From NCBI GenBank assembly GCA_043806735.1, contig JAZDGR010000052.1:17198-81197 (forward strand): DNA of 64,000 bases. The letters run 5' to 3'. Within the stretch, counting starts at the first letter, position 1. Each line of letters starts with the position of its first letter. The notes beneath the pieces were generated by a model that was not told the DNA's origin, made no database searches, and saw only the letters and a list, made by a program, of their open reading frames with translations. Made by a program: the position numbers and the translations under genes. Positions 35,772 to 46,100 of this stretch are shown here, one piece after another. Source of the DNA: QYOJ01 sp043806735. Lineage in GTDB: Bacteria; Bacteroidota; Bacteroidia; Bacteroidales; FEN-979.

Positions 35772-36470
35772 TTGGAAAACGCAGATTACAGAATCCTTCT
35801 GGTCGACGACGAAGCGGATATCCTGGAATTCCTCGGATATAACCTGAAACGGGAAGGGTACCAGGTTGCCAAAGCCAGAAGCGGGAATAAGGCGATCAGG
35901 CTTGCCAGGGAATTTCTTCCTCACCTGATCATCCTGGATGTGATGATGCCCGGGATGGATGGGATGGAAACCTGCGCTGTCCTGCGAAATATGCCCGAAT
36001 TGAAACATACGCTTGTCATCTTTCTTACAGCCCGGGGCGAAGACTATTCTCAGATTGCCGGGTTTGAGGCAGGAGCGGATGACTACATCACAAAACCCAT
36101 TAAACCCAGGCTTTTCCTTTCACGGATCCAGGCTTTACTGAGACGTCACGGAACGCAGGGTCCGGAAACCGATGTTGTACCGGAGCTGCTTGTTACCCGT
36201 CATTTGACCATAGACAAAGGAAAGTATACGGTCCTCCGGAATGGCATGGAGATTTCCCTGCCAAAAAAGGAATTTGAACTGCTGCGGTTCCTGGCTTCCT
36301 CCCCAAACAAAGTGGTGACCCGCGAGGAGATCTTTGCAGCAGTTTGGGGAGACGACGTCCTTGTGGGCGAACGAACCATCGACGTGCATATCCGTCGCAT
36401 CAGGGAGCGGTTGGGGATTGAGAACATCAAAACGGTCAAAGGAGTTGGGTACAAATTTGAAGACCGATGA
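35772..36470 (+). CDS. PhoB/OmpR-family response regulator
   Basis: A 232-aa regulator with a receiver domain (RILLVDDEADILEFLGY, phospho-acceptor aspartate in LIILDVMMPGMDG, lysine in DYITKPIKP) and a winged-helix DNA-binding domain (GERTIDVHIRRIRERLG, KTVKGVGYKFE). The start is a TTG: no ATG or GTG occurs in frame between the likely -7 box and residue 1, and the predicted protein start matches the family. The stop overlaps the kinase start (ATGA). Confidence 0.92.
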   Translation: MENADYRILLVDDEADILEFLGYNLKREGYQVAKARSGNKAIRLAREFLPHLIILDVMMPGMDGMETCAVLRNMPELKHTLVIFLTARGEDYSQIAGFEAGADDYITKPIKPRLFLSRIQALLRRHGTQGPETDVVPELLVTRHLTIDKGKYTVLRNGMEISLPKKEFELLRFLASSPNKVVTREEIFAAVWGDDVLVGERTIDVHIRRIRERLGIENIKTVKGVGYKFEDR

Positions 36471-37528
36471 AATACCATGAACCACGGCTTATTTCATTGA
36501 TCAATTCTGCGTTGGTCACGTTCGTTTATATCCTTTTTCTTCTGCTGGGGGGATGGATTCTTTTTCCCGGTATCCTGAATTCTGTTCAGGCCTGTTTGTT
36601 TATCGTCCTGTCAGCAGCAATTCTTTTCCTGATTTCCTTTTTTATTTTCCGGTATACGTTGGAACGCTTCATCTATAGCAAAATCAGGTTGATCTACAAA
36701 ACGATCCACGAAAGTAAGATCAGGAAAGGGCAGGCAAAATCTTCGCGGATCGATCCCCGGTTACTTGAAAATGTGGGCCGGGAAGTTGAAGTCTGGCAGC
36801 AGGAAAAGAGCCGGGAGATTGAGCAGTTGAAACAGCTTGAGCAGTACCGGAGGGAGTTTATCGGCAACGTGTCGCACGAACTGAAAACCCCGTTATTCAA
36901 TATCCAGGGATATGTGTTGACTTTGCTGGATGGCGGTCTGGATGATTCTTCCATCAACCTGGAATACCTGAAACGGACCGAGAAAAGCATTGAGCGGCTG
37001 ATCCGGATTGTGGAAGACCTGGATGAGATTTTCCTGCTGGAATCAGGTCAGCTCAAACTGAATGTGACCCGGTTTGACATCAATTCCCTGTCGAAGGAGG
37101 TGTTGGAGCTGCTGGAGGTAAAAGCCAGGAAAAAGAGCATCCGGCTGGTTCCTGCGAAAGAAGATAAACCCATATCCGTAGAAGGGGATAAAGAAAAGAT
37201 CCGGCAGGTGCTCACGAACATCCTGGAGAACTCGATCCGGTATGGTGTTGAGGAGGGGAAGACAAAAATCAGTTTCTTCGACATGGGGGAGCATATCCTT
37301 ACTGAAGTCACCGACAATGGGATAGGAATTGAGCCGGAGGAGTTGTCCAGGGTCTTTGAACGGTTTTACCGTACGAAAAGCGGCCGGGCTTCTTTTTCGA
37401 AAGGGAAAGGGCTCGGACTGGCAATTGTCAAACACATCCTGGAAGCTCATCAACAAACGGTAAATGTCAGAAGTACTCCTGGCGTCGGAACTACCTTTGG
37501 GTTTACCCTTAAGAAAGTCAACATCTAG
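36467..37528 (+). CDS. PhoR-like sensor histidine kinase
   Basis: A 353-aa membrane kinase with two N-terminal helices (about 12-60) and almost no periplasmic loop, then HisKA with the phospho-accepting histidine in FIGNVSHELKTPLFNIQGY and HATPase_c with NILENSIRYG, VTDNGIGIEPEE and GKGLGLAIVKHI. It is coupled to the response regulator by a four-base overlap. The short extracytoplasmic part suggests that the signal is sensed within the membrane or through a partner. It is convergent with the polyprenyl synthase gene, four bases away. Confidence 0.92.
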   Translation: MKYHEPRLISLINSALVTFVYILFLLLGGWILFPGILNSVQACLFIVLSAAILFLISFFIFRYTLERFIYSKIRLIYKTIHESKIRKGQAKSSRIDPRLLENVGREVEVWQQEKSREIEQLKQLEQYRREFIGNVSHELKTPLFNIQGYVLTLLDGGLDDSSINLEYLKRTEKSIERLIRIVEDLDEIFLLESGQLKLNVTRFDINSLSKEVLELLEVKARKKSIRLVPAKEDKPISVEGDKEKIRQVLTNILENSIRYGVEEGKTKISFFDMGEHILTEVTDNGIGIEPEELSRVFERFYRTKSGRASFSKGKGLGLAIVKHILEAHQQTVNVRSTPGVGTTFGFTLKKVNI

Positions 37529-37531
37529 GCA

Positions 37532-38506
37532 TCAGCTTTTTCGCTCGGTCGTAAACAGGACCAACTGCTCCAGGGATTCACGGCAGGGGCCGGGCGGGAA
37601 GGTACGGATCAGTGAAATGGATTTATCGCGGTATTCCATCATCTTTTCCCGGGCATAATCGAGGCCTCCGCTTTGCCTGACTTTTTCCATCAGTTGCGCT
37701 ACCCTTTCGGGATTGGTATTATGGTTCTTCACGGTATTGATGATCCATCTCTTTTCTGTGAAAGGGGTATTATTGAGCAGGTAAATCAGGGGCAGCGTCA
37801 TTTTCTGGTCTTTGATGTCGATGCCGTTTGGTTTTCCTGTAATTTTCCCGGATGCATAATCAAACAGGTCGTCCTTTATCTGGAAAGCGATCCCGGTATA
37901 TTCTCCAAACAGGCGCATCCGTTCTACCGTTTCGTCATTGGCACCTGCGGATGCCGCGCCCGAAGCACAACAGGAAGCAATCAGGGATGCTGTTTTCTTC
38001 CGGATGATTTCGAAATAGATCTCTTCCCGGATGTCTAGTCTGCGTGCTTTCTCGATCTGCAAAAGCTCCCCTTCGCTCATCTCCTTCACGGCCCGGGAAA
38101 CGATCTTCAGGAGACTGAATTCATTCTTTTCAAGGGACAGGAGCATCCCCCGGGAAAGTAAAAAGTCGCCGACCAGCACGGCAATTTTATTCTTCCAAAG
38201 GGCATTGACCGAAAAAAAACCCCTTCGCATATTCGAGTCATCCACCACATCGTCGTGGACCAGGGTAGCAGTATGAAGCATTTCAATCAGGGATGCCGCC
38301 ACATAAGTGCTCTCACTCACCTCTCCGCAGACCCGGGCAGACAAAAAGACAAACACCGGACGAATCTGTTTCCCTTTTCTCCGGATGATGTAGTTCGTAA
38401 TGGTATCAAGCAGGAGAACCTGGCTTTTCATATAGTCTTTGAACTTGCCGTTAAAAATTTCGAGGTATTCGGCAACAGGAGCTTTGATCTGTTCTAAAGA
38501 CTGCAT
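37532..38506 (-). CDS. ispB: Trans-polyprenyl diphosphate synthase
   Basis: Builds the isoprenoid tail of menaquinone or similar carriers. The 324-aa protein has the first aspartate-rich motif HDDVVDDSNMRRG and the second KDDLFDYASG, with the FLSARVCGEV helix before them. Length is typical for octaprenyl/heptaprenyl synthases. Chain length cannot be read with certainty from the residues before the first motif. It is divergent from the radical SAM gene. Confidence 0.92.
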   Translation of the reverse strand: MQSLEQIKAPVAEYLEIFNGKFKDYMKSQVLLLDTITNYIIRRKGKQIRPVFVFLSARVCGEVSESTYVAASLIEMLHTATLVHDDVVDDSNMRRGFFSVNALWKNKIAVLVGDFLLSRGMLLSLEKNEFSLLKIVSRAVKEMSEGELLQIEKARRLDIREEIYFEIIRKKTASLIASCCASGAASAGANDETVERMRLFGEYTGIAFQIKDDLFDYASGKITGKPNGIDIKDQKMTLPLIYLLNNTPFTEKRWIINTVKNHNTNPERVAQLMEKVRQSGGLDYAREKMMEYRDKSISLIRTFPPGPCRESLEQLVLFTTERKS

Positions 38507-38603
38507 CGGTACCGGATTGGTGTGTAAAAATAAGGATAATTCAACAGGTAACTATAGGATTATCCTGATAAAAATAAGAATTTTGCAGCCTAACCTCAAT
38601 CTG

Positions 38604-39383
38604 ATGGCGGGATTCCTGTTTCATGAAGTGGTCTTCGGTCCGGTCCGCAGCCGGCGACTCGGACTCTCCCTGGGCATAAACCTGTTACCTACGCACTCCA
38701 AATATTGTTCTTTTAACTGCATCTACTGTGAATGCGGCTGGACACCGCCCGTCTCGGGAACCCTTCCGGAAATCCCCTCACGGGAAGAGGTTTTCTGGTA
38801 CCTGGAAAAACAGCTTAAGGAATTGAAAGAGGAGGATTACCTCCCCGATGCAATCACTTTTGCCGGGAACGGTGAGCCCACGATCCATCCCGGTTTCCCG
38901 CAGATCGTAGAGGATACGATCTCTTTGAGAAACCTCTATGCGCCTGACGCAAAGGTGACTGTGCTGTCCAATGCCAGTTTGCTTAACAGGGAAGAAGTTT
39001 TCAGGGCGTTGCTCAGGCTGGACCACAACATCCAGAAACTCGATGCCGGAAGTGATCGGATTTTTCGCCTGATGAACAATCCGGTTGAACCTGTCAGGTT
39101 AGAAGAACTGGTAAACAACCTGAAACGGTTTCACGGGAACGTAATCATCCAGTCGATGTTCCTGCGCGGGATCTATAAAGGAGAGGAGGTCGACAATACC
39201 ACAGATGAAGAGGTTTCAAAGTGGCTGAATCACCTGCAGGAGATCACCCCGAAATCGGTTATGATCTATCCGGTAGCCCGTGCTACTCCGGTTCATACCC
39301 TGGAAAAAATCCCTATCTTTACCTTGGAAAAAATCGCGGAAAAAGTCCGGGCAGCCGGGTTAAAGGTTGAAGTCTATCAGTGA
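38604..39383 (+). CDS. Radical SAM protein (COG0731-like)
   Basis: A 259-aa radical SAM enzyme with the cluster motif CSFNCIYC (C-x3-C-x2-C) early in the chain, and the later FAGNGEPTIHPGF motif of the MoaA/TYW1-like group. The ATG at 38604 (MAGFLFHEVVFGPVRSRRLG) is preferred over an upstream in-frame start at 38439, because the family begins with the FGPVRSRRLG block and the longer version would run into the divergent polyprenyl synthase gene. The substrate is unknown. Confidence 0.85.
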   Translation: MAGFLFHEVVFGPVRSRRLGLSLGINLLPTHSKYCSFNCIYCECGWTPPVSGTLPEIPSREEVFWYLEKQLKELKEEDYLPDAITFAGNGEPTIHPGFPQIVEDTISLRNLYAPDAKVTVLSNASLLNREEVFRALLRLDHNIQKLDAGSDRIFRLMNNPVEPVRLEELVNNLKRFHGNVIIQSMFLRGIYKGEEVDNTTDEEVSKWLNHLQEITPKSVMIYPVARATPVHTLEKIPIFTLEKIAEKVRAAGLKVEVYQ

Positions 39384-39397
39384 AAAACCAATAACCA

Positions 39398-39802
39398 ATG
39401 ACTTTTTACTATCCAGCTAAGATCTGGCTTGCTTTCGGTGAAACCTTCGCCGGGAATCAGAAAATTGTGGACTGGTTAATTCACAACGGTTATCCCGAAG
39501 TAGCAGCTTTGTCGCATGCCATGAGAGGCAGCGACGAGGCGTTTACCTGGCTTATGACCCACGGTTTCCTGCACCTGGCTGCGCTTGACAGCGCCGTTAC
39601 CTCGGAAGATCCGAAAGCGTATCAATGGCTCAAGGACAATAAACATCTTTTCCTCATTGTCTTTGCCGATGCCTGCCGCGGGAAACCGATATCTATTGCC
39701 TGGTTCCGGAAGCATAAGTTAGATGGATTCCTGCTGATTGCAATGAGGATCAAATCATTTTGCGATAATCAAACCCATGACTATCACAAAAAGCGGTTTT
39801 AA
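39398..39802 (+). CDS. Small helical-repeat protein, unknown function
   Basis: A 134-aa protein made of about four degenerate ~26-residue units, each with a W-L/F core: VDWLIHNGYPEVAALSHAM, FTWLMTHGFLHLAALDSAV, YQWLKDNKHLFLIVFADAC and IAWFRKHKLDGFLLIAM. This resembles an ankyrin-type or other helical-repeat scaffold. No signal peptide and no catalytic motif. It follows the radical SAM gene by 14 nt and probably shares its transcript; a partner role is possible but unproved. Confidence 0.65.
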   Translation: MTFYYPAKIWLAFGETFAGNQKIVDWLIHNGYPEVAALSHAMRGSDEAFTWLMTHGFLHLAALDSAVTSEDPKAYQWLKDNKHLFLIVFADACRGKPISIAWFRKHKLDGFLLIAMRIKSFCDNQTHDYHKKRF

Positions 39803-39811
39803 CACCCGGGA

Positions 39812-42490
39812 TTAGCTGCAGCGGGAGTAATCGCAGTGGCGGCAGCGGACACACCCCTCCTCGTATACAAGGCCGTCTTTCTGGTGGCATTTCGGGCAAT
39901 CGTGTTCGGCGGCTTTGGTACCGTCGGGGATGAACTTCTTCAGCGCACGTTCCACGCCATTTTTCCAGGTATTGATGGAATCCACCTCAAAATGGAGTTT
40001 GGATATGATGTTGACCACAAAGGGAAGCGGCATCCCATGACGGAGGATCCCGGAGATCAGTTTGGCATAGTTCCAGTATTCCTTGTCAAATGACCGGGAG
40101 AGTCCTTCGATGGTGATCTTGTATCCCTGGCGATCTTCAAACTGGAAGTCGTAACGCGACTGGATGCTGTCGGGGCGACTTTTGACGATCCATCCTTTCT
40201 GCACCCAGGTGGGTACCCAGAAATCGTCGGAGAGTCCGGTGAAGATTTCATAGGGCCTTCCGTTGAGCAATCCGACTACGGCCACCCATTTTTCTTTGTC
40301 GTTTTGGAACCGTACGATCTCGGCTTCCAGCTTATCGGGCCGGTGAGGAGCCTTTGTTTCCCTGAATTCGTCGAACTCCATTTTTTCCTCTTCCTTGTTG
40401 ACCAATACTCCTGCACGTGATCCGTCGCGGTACACGGTCATCCCTTTGCATCCGCTCTTCCAGGCTGTTTCATAAATCGTACCAATCAGTTCCTTGGGGG
40501 TATCTTTCGGCACATTCACCGTTACGCTTATGGAATGGTCGACCCATTGTTGAACGGCTCCCTGCATTTTTACTTTGGCGATCCAGTCGACATCGTTAGC
40601 GGTAGCCCGGTGGAACGGGGATTTTTTGATGACATCCTTCACCTCCTTATCGCTCCAATGGGATACTTCGTCTACTTTATATCCATTGGTTTCGAGCCAG
40701 GTGACGAAATTATGGTGGAACACATTGTACTCTTCCCAGGTATCTCCCACTTCATCCGTAAAAGTGATCACTACATTCTTGTCATTGGGATTCACTTTGC
40801 GGCGACGTTTGTAAGAGACGGCAAAGACGGGTTCCAGGCCGGAGGTTGTCTGCGTGAGAATGCTCACCGAGCCGGTGGGGGCAATCGTCAGCAGCGCGAT
40901 ATTCCGGCGACCCCATTTTTTCATGTCCTCATAAAGTTCAGGATCGGCGTCTTTCAGCCGGAGGATAAAGGGGTTGTTCTTTTCCCGTCCCGTATCATAA
41001 ATGGGGAACGGGCCTCTTTCCATTGCCATGGTAACGGAAGAACGGTAGGCTTCGATGGCGAGGATCTTATGGACTTCAACTGAAAAGTCGATGGCTTCCT
41101 CGGAGCCGTACCGGGTGCCGAGAGCTGCCAGCATATCTCCTTCGGCAGTGATTCCAAATCCGGTTCTTCTTCCCTGAATGGCTTTCTTTTTGACGTTGAG
41201 CCAGAGGGTACGTTCGCGGGCCTTGATCTCTTCGAGTTCGGGATCCTGGTCGATCTTCTCCAGGATCTTATCGATCTTCTCCAGCTCAAGGTCTATGACA
41301 TCATCCATGATGCACTGGGCTTTATGGACATGTTCGATGAAGAGCTCCGAGTTAAAATAGGCATCCTGAGTGAACGGATTTGCCACATAATTGTACAGGT
41401 TGATGGCCAGAAGGCGGCAACTGTCATACGTACAGAGGGGGATCTCTCCGCAGGGATTGGTGGAAACGGTTTTGAAGCCCAGGTCGGCATAACAGTCAGG
41501 GATCGACTCCCGCTGGATGGTATCCCAGAATAGGATTCCCGGTTCAGCCGATTTCCAGGCGTTATGTACGATCTTGCTCCAGAGGTCCCGGGCGCGGATG
41601 GTTTTTGTTACCGTAGGTTCTGTCGACTCGACCGGATATTTCTGGGTAAATTCCCCATCATGGATCACCGCCTTCATGAAATCGTCGGTAATTTTCACGG
41701 AAATGTTTGCACCTGTCACTTTCCCGACTTCCAGCTTGGCATCGATAAAATGCTCGGCATCGGGGTGAACAATGGATATACTAAGCATCAGGGCTCCCCG
41801 TCTTCCCTCCTGGGCGACTTCCCGGGTTGAATTGGAATACCGTTCCATGAAGGGGACAATGCCGGTTGAGGTGAGCGCGCTGTTTTTCACCATGCTGTAC
41901 TTCGGCCGGATGTGCGAAAGGTCGTGGCCGACGCCTCCCCGGCGTTTCATCAGCTGAACCTGTTCCTCGTCGGTCTTCAGGATCCCGCCATAGGAATCGG
42001 CAAGCCCTTCGTTCCCGATCACAAAACAGTTGGAAAGAGAACCAATCTGAAAATTGTTGCCTATTCCTGCCATGGGGCTTCCCTGAGGTACGATGTACCG
42101 GAAGTCGCGGATCAGTTCGAAGATCTCCTCTTCGCTCATCGGATTGGGGTACTTGCGCTCAATCCGTGCGATTTCCCCGGCAATCCTGCGATGCATGGCA
42201 TCCGGAGTCAGCTCGTAAAGGTTCCCTTCCGAATCTTTCAAGGCATATTTGTTGGCCCAGACACTTGCGGCCAGACTGTCGCCCCGGAAATATTCCGTCG
42301 ATTTCGCCAGGACTTCATCAAAGGAATATTTTTTCCGTCCGGGTTCCTTTTTGGGCTCCTTTGGTTCCATTTTTTCCTTCATCTCCAAAGCATCAATCGT
42401 TAGTTTAGGCCTGATCCTCTTGTTTAATACTTCGTTATAATAGGTCGTCTCCGTTCCCTGTTGCGTCTTAACGATGGGAGCATCTTCCAT
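39812..42490 (-). CDS. nrdJ: Adenosylcobalamin-dependent ribonucleotide reductase (class II)
   Basis: Reduces ribonucleotides to deoxyribonucleotides with B12, independent of oxygen. The 892-aa protein has SLSNCFVIGN with an active-site cysteine, the conserved NPCGEIPLCTYDSCRLLAINL, the ALLTIAPTGSVSILTQTTSG substrate loop and a C-terminal zinc-ribbon-like tail (CPKCHQ...CVRCRHC) that can carry the redox cysteines. No cobalamin riboswitch is apparent in the ~230-bp upstream gap, which holds no gene. Typical length for the Bacteroidota enzyme. Confidence 0.94.
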   Translation of the reverse strand: MEDAPIVKTQQGTETTYYNEVLNKRIRPKLTIDALEMKEKMEPKEPKKEPGRKKYSFDEVLAKSTEYFRGDSLAASVWANKYALKDSEGNLYELTPDAMHRRIAGEIARIERKYPNPMSEEEIFELIRDFRYIVPQGSPMAGIGNNFQIGSLSNCFVIGNEGLADSYGGILKTDEEQVQLMKRRGGVGHDLSHIRPKYSMVKNSALTSTGIVPFMERYSNSTREVAQEGRRGALMLSISIVHPDAEHFIDAKLEVGKVTGANISVKITDDFMKAVIHDGEFTQKYPVESTEPTVTKTIRARDLWSKIVHNAWKSAEPGILFWDTIQRESIPDCYADLGFKTVSTNPCGEIPLCTYDSCRLLAINLYNYVANPFTQDAYFNSELFIEHVHKAQCIMDDVIDLELEKIDKILEKIDQDPELEEIKARERTLWLNVKKKAIQGRRTGFGITAEGDMLAALGTRYGSEEAIDFSVEVHKILAIEAYRSSVTMAMERGPFPIYDTGREKNNPFILRLKDADPELYEDMKKWGRRNIALLTIAPTGSVSILTQTTSGLEPVFAVSYKRRRKVNPNDKNVVITFTDEVGDTWEEYNVFHHNFVTWLETNGYKVDEVSHWSDKEVKDVIKKSPFHRATANDVDWIAKVKMQGAVQQWVDHSISVTVNVPKDTPKELIGTIYETAWKSGCKGMTVYRDGSRAGVLVNKEEEKMEFDEFRETKAPHRPDKLEAEIVRFQNDKEKWVAVVGLLNGRPYEIFTGLSDDFWVPTWVQKGWIVKSRPDSIQSRYDFQFEDRQGYKITIEGLSRSFDKEYWNYAKLISGILRHGMPLPFVVNIISKLHFEVDSINTWKNGVERALKKFIPDGTKAAEHDCPKCHQKDGLVYEEGCVRCRHCDYSRCS

Positions 42491-42723
42491 GTACAGCCCG
42501 TGTTAACTTGTTTAACTTAATTTAATTGACTGATTAACCGTATTTTAATAAAACCCCGGGGGGAATTTTTCAGATGCAAGATACTACGAAGAAACGTCTA
42601 TAGGGAGAATTTTTATTAACAGAAACAGAGAAGTTATCCCTAATAGACTGACTTCAAAAAACATAGGGCTTAATAAGTCATAAAAAGTCACTTCGCATTG
42701 TTAAGTTGCTCAATTTCTGTGAG

Positions 42724-43161
42724 TTAACTGGAAGCGCCCCATAGTAGCTTCCTTCCGAAGCCCAGACGGTTATCCGTGAGCTTGATCAACGAGGGTTCCA
42801 CCCCCCAGAGAACCAGTTTTGCCAGTCTGGCTACCGGGAATCTTGACAGGTACTCCCGTTTTGCCTGTCGCAATTCGGTTCCCTCCAGTTTTCTCATGGT
42901 TCCCGAAAACTGGATTCCGCGTATTTTTCCGGTTATTTTGGTTTCGAGGGCGATGGTCCCGGAAACCTGTGTGTGGCCGCAGGCCAGGAACTCTTTGATA
43001 TGCCGCGTATCGGCATCCGAGGTGAAGACGAACAGGTTCCTGTCGGGCAGGTAACAATAGAAACAGGAAGCACACCAGGGTATGTTTTTATGGCTGACTG
43101 CCAATGTCAACACATGGTGCTGCTGAATAAAGGTGAGGATTCGCGGATTGACGGGCTCCAT
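42724..43161 (-). CDS. YhbP-like pyridoxamine-phosphate-oxidase-fold protein
   Basis: A 145-aa split-barrel protein resembling the UPF0306/YhbP group, which is related to FMN-binding pyridoxamine phosphate oxidases. Visible are the N-terminal HHVLTLAVSHKNIPWCASCF, FVFTSDADTRHIKEF and IRGIQFSGTMRKLEG strands. Function unknown; flavin or haem binding is possible. It starts three bases after the end of the large OM protein gene and is probably co-transcribed with it. Confidence 0.75.
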   Translation of the reverse strand: MEPVNPRILTFIQQHHVLTLAVSHKNIPWCASCFYCYLPDRNLFVFTSDADTRHIKEFLACGHTQVSGTIALETKITGKIRGIQFSGTMRKLEGTELRQAKREYLSRFPVARLAKLVLWGVEPSLIKLTDNRLGFGRKLLWGASS

Positions 43162-43164
43162 TTG

Positions 43165-46100
43165 TCAGAAATCAAGACTGAGTGAGAAATAAAAGATCGG
43201 CTTCCGGATATGCCCGTCTTCCACCCCCCAGGCGAGGTCGGCTCTCAGGAAGTACCCCAATAGGCGGGTGCGGAGGCCGCCGCCGAATCCACCCACCAGC
43301 GGATCTTTGATCATCTCGACCTGGATAAACAGGGGATTGCGGTAGATGTATTTTTTGAAGAGCTGATTGTCCTCCGACCAGGGGCTGATTCCGGTCCAGG
43401 CAGTTCCCAGGTCCCCGAATGCTACGACCTGAAAGTTGTTGAGGAAGTCGGACCGGATCGGCCGGTTGAAGAAATAGCGGAATACCGGTAAGCGGATCTC
43501 GCTGTTGATCACGAAGAAGCTGTTCCCGTTCCGGATGTTCTGTTGAAATCCGCGTAGGTTGGTCGCGAGGGTTTGGAAAACATAATTTTGATCGAAGGCC
43601 ACCGGGGTATTCATGTCAAACCGTGGCCAGAGCCAGTTATCCACCCCTCCCATGTAGTAGACCAGTTTGTTGCTTCCGAAAGAAGTAGAAGCCGCCAGGC
43701 GGTTCGCCCAGATCATGGTGCGGTGGATCTTCTGGTAGTGGCGGATATCCATCCCCAGGATAAAGACGTTGTTCCCCGGTTTGTTTACCGTCTGGTAGTA
43801 TTCACCGAAGAATTTGTATCGGGTGCCATAATAAAGGTTGACTCCGTAATTCCGGGTGTTGTCATAGGTTAGTTCTCCTTTCAGGCTACCCCATATCGTA
43901 TTCACATCAGGTTGCTTGAGGTTTAGTTGGTCGGTTGAGAGATAGACCGCCCGGTCGTAACGGATGGAGGCGGTTCCGCTGACATTCAGGACCGGGGTGA
44001 AGGGATACTTTGCGATGTAATAGAGTTCATTGACCTTGTGCCGGATATAGGAATAGACACCAAACTCATCCACCCCTATGCGGTGATAGATGATCTGTTG
44101 ATCGAGCCGGCGTTTGCAGTTCAGATAACTGAAAATGTATTCATTGTTCACCAGGTCGAAATTGAGCCGTACACCGCCTGAGATCCGGTAATCTTCCATC
44201 AGGTCGGTCACCCCGACCATAAACAGCACATTCAGCCCGGGATTGATAAACACCGGCTGTAGTCCGCCGCTAAAAGGCTGATAGGAAGTGTTGAGATAGG
44301 TAAAGTCGATCTGCGTGACCATCTCATCGATCGCGTATTCCACATTGTAATTCAGCGCCTTCGCCTGTTTGTACTTATTCAGGGTATCTTGGACAGGGGT
44401 GTTCAGCAGGGTCATCAGGGAGGTGGTATCCTGTGGCGTTCTGATCATTCCGTGTTTCTTCTGAAGCATCTTCAGATAGGAACTATCCCGTGCATCCGCC
44501 GGCTGGAGGTCCCCGATGACATCGCTCAGCAGTACCGTGCGAAAATGCTTTTTCCCGGGCTTTGCAATAATTTCAATCGGTTTGATGACCGTATCCCCTT
44601 TGCTGATGGCTTCCTGCAATTCCACCTTTTTCCGCTCACGGTCCATAAATGTGGTCGGTTTGAGCGTGGCGGAAGAGACCTGTCCGGGCAACATCATATC
44701 CATCCGGTACATCCGTGAATATTGCTGGCCGACCACTACCTCCCCGATTCCGGCCGCGGCCAGGGAGAGGTCCTGTTCCACGATGTTTCGTTTGTAGTTG
44801 GTGACGGGAAAGGCGGTGGTGAAGTAGCGGTAATGGGTCGCTGTATCAATGTAGGAAATGACGGAGTCGAACCTGGCCAGGTAACGGTTGTAGATCCCGT
44901 TTTCATCACTGAGGTAACAGAACAATCCGTCGGCATAAGGCATGGGTTGGATCTCATTGGCCAGGGGGGTATGGGTGATCCGTTTCAGAAGCGGACTTTT
45001 CGCCCGGTAATTGTAAACAAAGATGTCGTTAATAAATGTCAATTTTTCAAGGTCCACTTCCGGATAAAATCTGACGGTATCACTCACCCGGTTGGAGGAG
45101 AAGATGATCTCCCCCGATCCCGGAAGGAACCTGGGATTGAAGTCATCGTAGACGTCGTTGGTCAGTTGCTCATGCGATCCGGCCGCGATGTTGTAAACAA
45201 AGATATCGGATTTGCCCTTTTGCACGGCCGAGAAAGCCAGCAGGGCCCCGTCGCCCGAATATCCCATGTCGAGGATCTTCTGGAAGTTGTAAAGGATCTG
45301 GTGGTCGAACAGTTTCTCTTCCACGTTGTAGAAGTAAAGCCAGTTTTCTCCTTTCCGTTCGGTCAGGATAGCCAGGATCTTTCCTGACGGGTGCCAGGCG
45401 AGGAAAGGGAAGGTGTAATCGGGACGTTCGGCGAGCCGGTATCCGGCGCGGTAAATCCGTTTCTTTTTCCCGGTCTCGATATCCAGCAGGTAAACCTTAT
45501 AAATACCCAGTTCGTGGGTGGTATAGGCGACGATCCGGCTGTCGGGACTCAGTTTGAGCTGCCGGTAAACGCGGTTGGGCTTGTATTTCCGGTTGAGAAG
45601 CTGCCCAACCGGATTGGTCCTGTCAAAATCCTGGGTGCTGTAAAGGGCCTGGTAGTAAGCCAGCCAGTCATCTAGCAACGTCTTGTAAGGCAAACCCACC
45701 ACATAGAGGAATCCCTTTTCGATGTTCCGGCTCAGCCGGGCCATATAGACAATATTGGGGATGGCCGCTTCGCCGTATCTCACGGAAATATAATGCCAGA
45801 GGGAGTGTCCGGCCCAGGTGGCTTCAATGCCGGTGAGCCGGTTGAATTTCCGGTATTTTCCTCCCAACACGGCATCCCTGACAATGTTGTCCACTTCCGT
45901 ATTCCATTTGGTGGAGATGTAGGAGATCAGTCCGTTCATGTACCATTCGGGCATGGTAAAGAGAGCGTTGTTTTTAATCTGGGCCCCGATGCCGGTTCCG
46001 TACATCATCTGGTTCAGGATCACAGTGGCGATGCCCGAGCGGATCTGCTCCTCGAAATGGGCATAATCCCCGTCGAAATAGAGCATGACACGGCCGCCGA

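Noticed and set aside
38439..38603. Longer N-terminus for the radical SAM protein
   Set aside because: It would overlap the divergent polyprenyl synthase gene and precedes the conserved family start.
42491..42723. Cobalamin riboswitch upstream of nrdJ
   Set aside because: No B12-box or matching stem pattern could be read in this gap.
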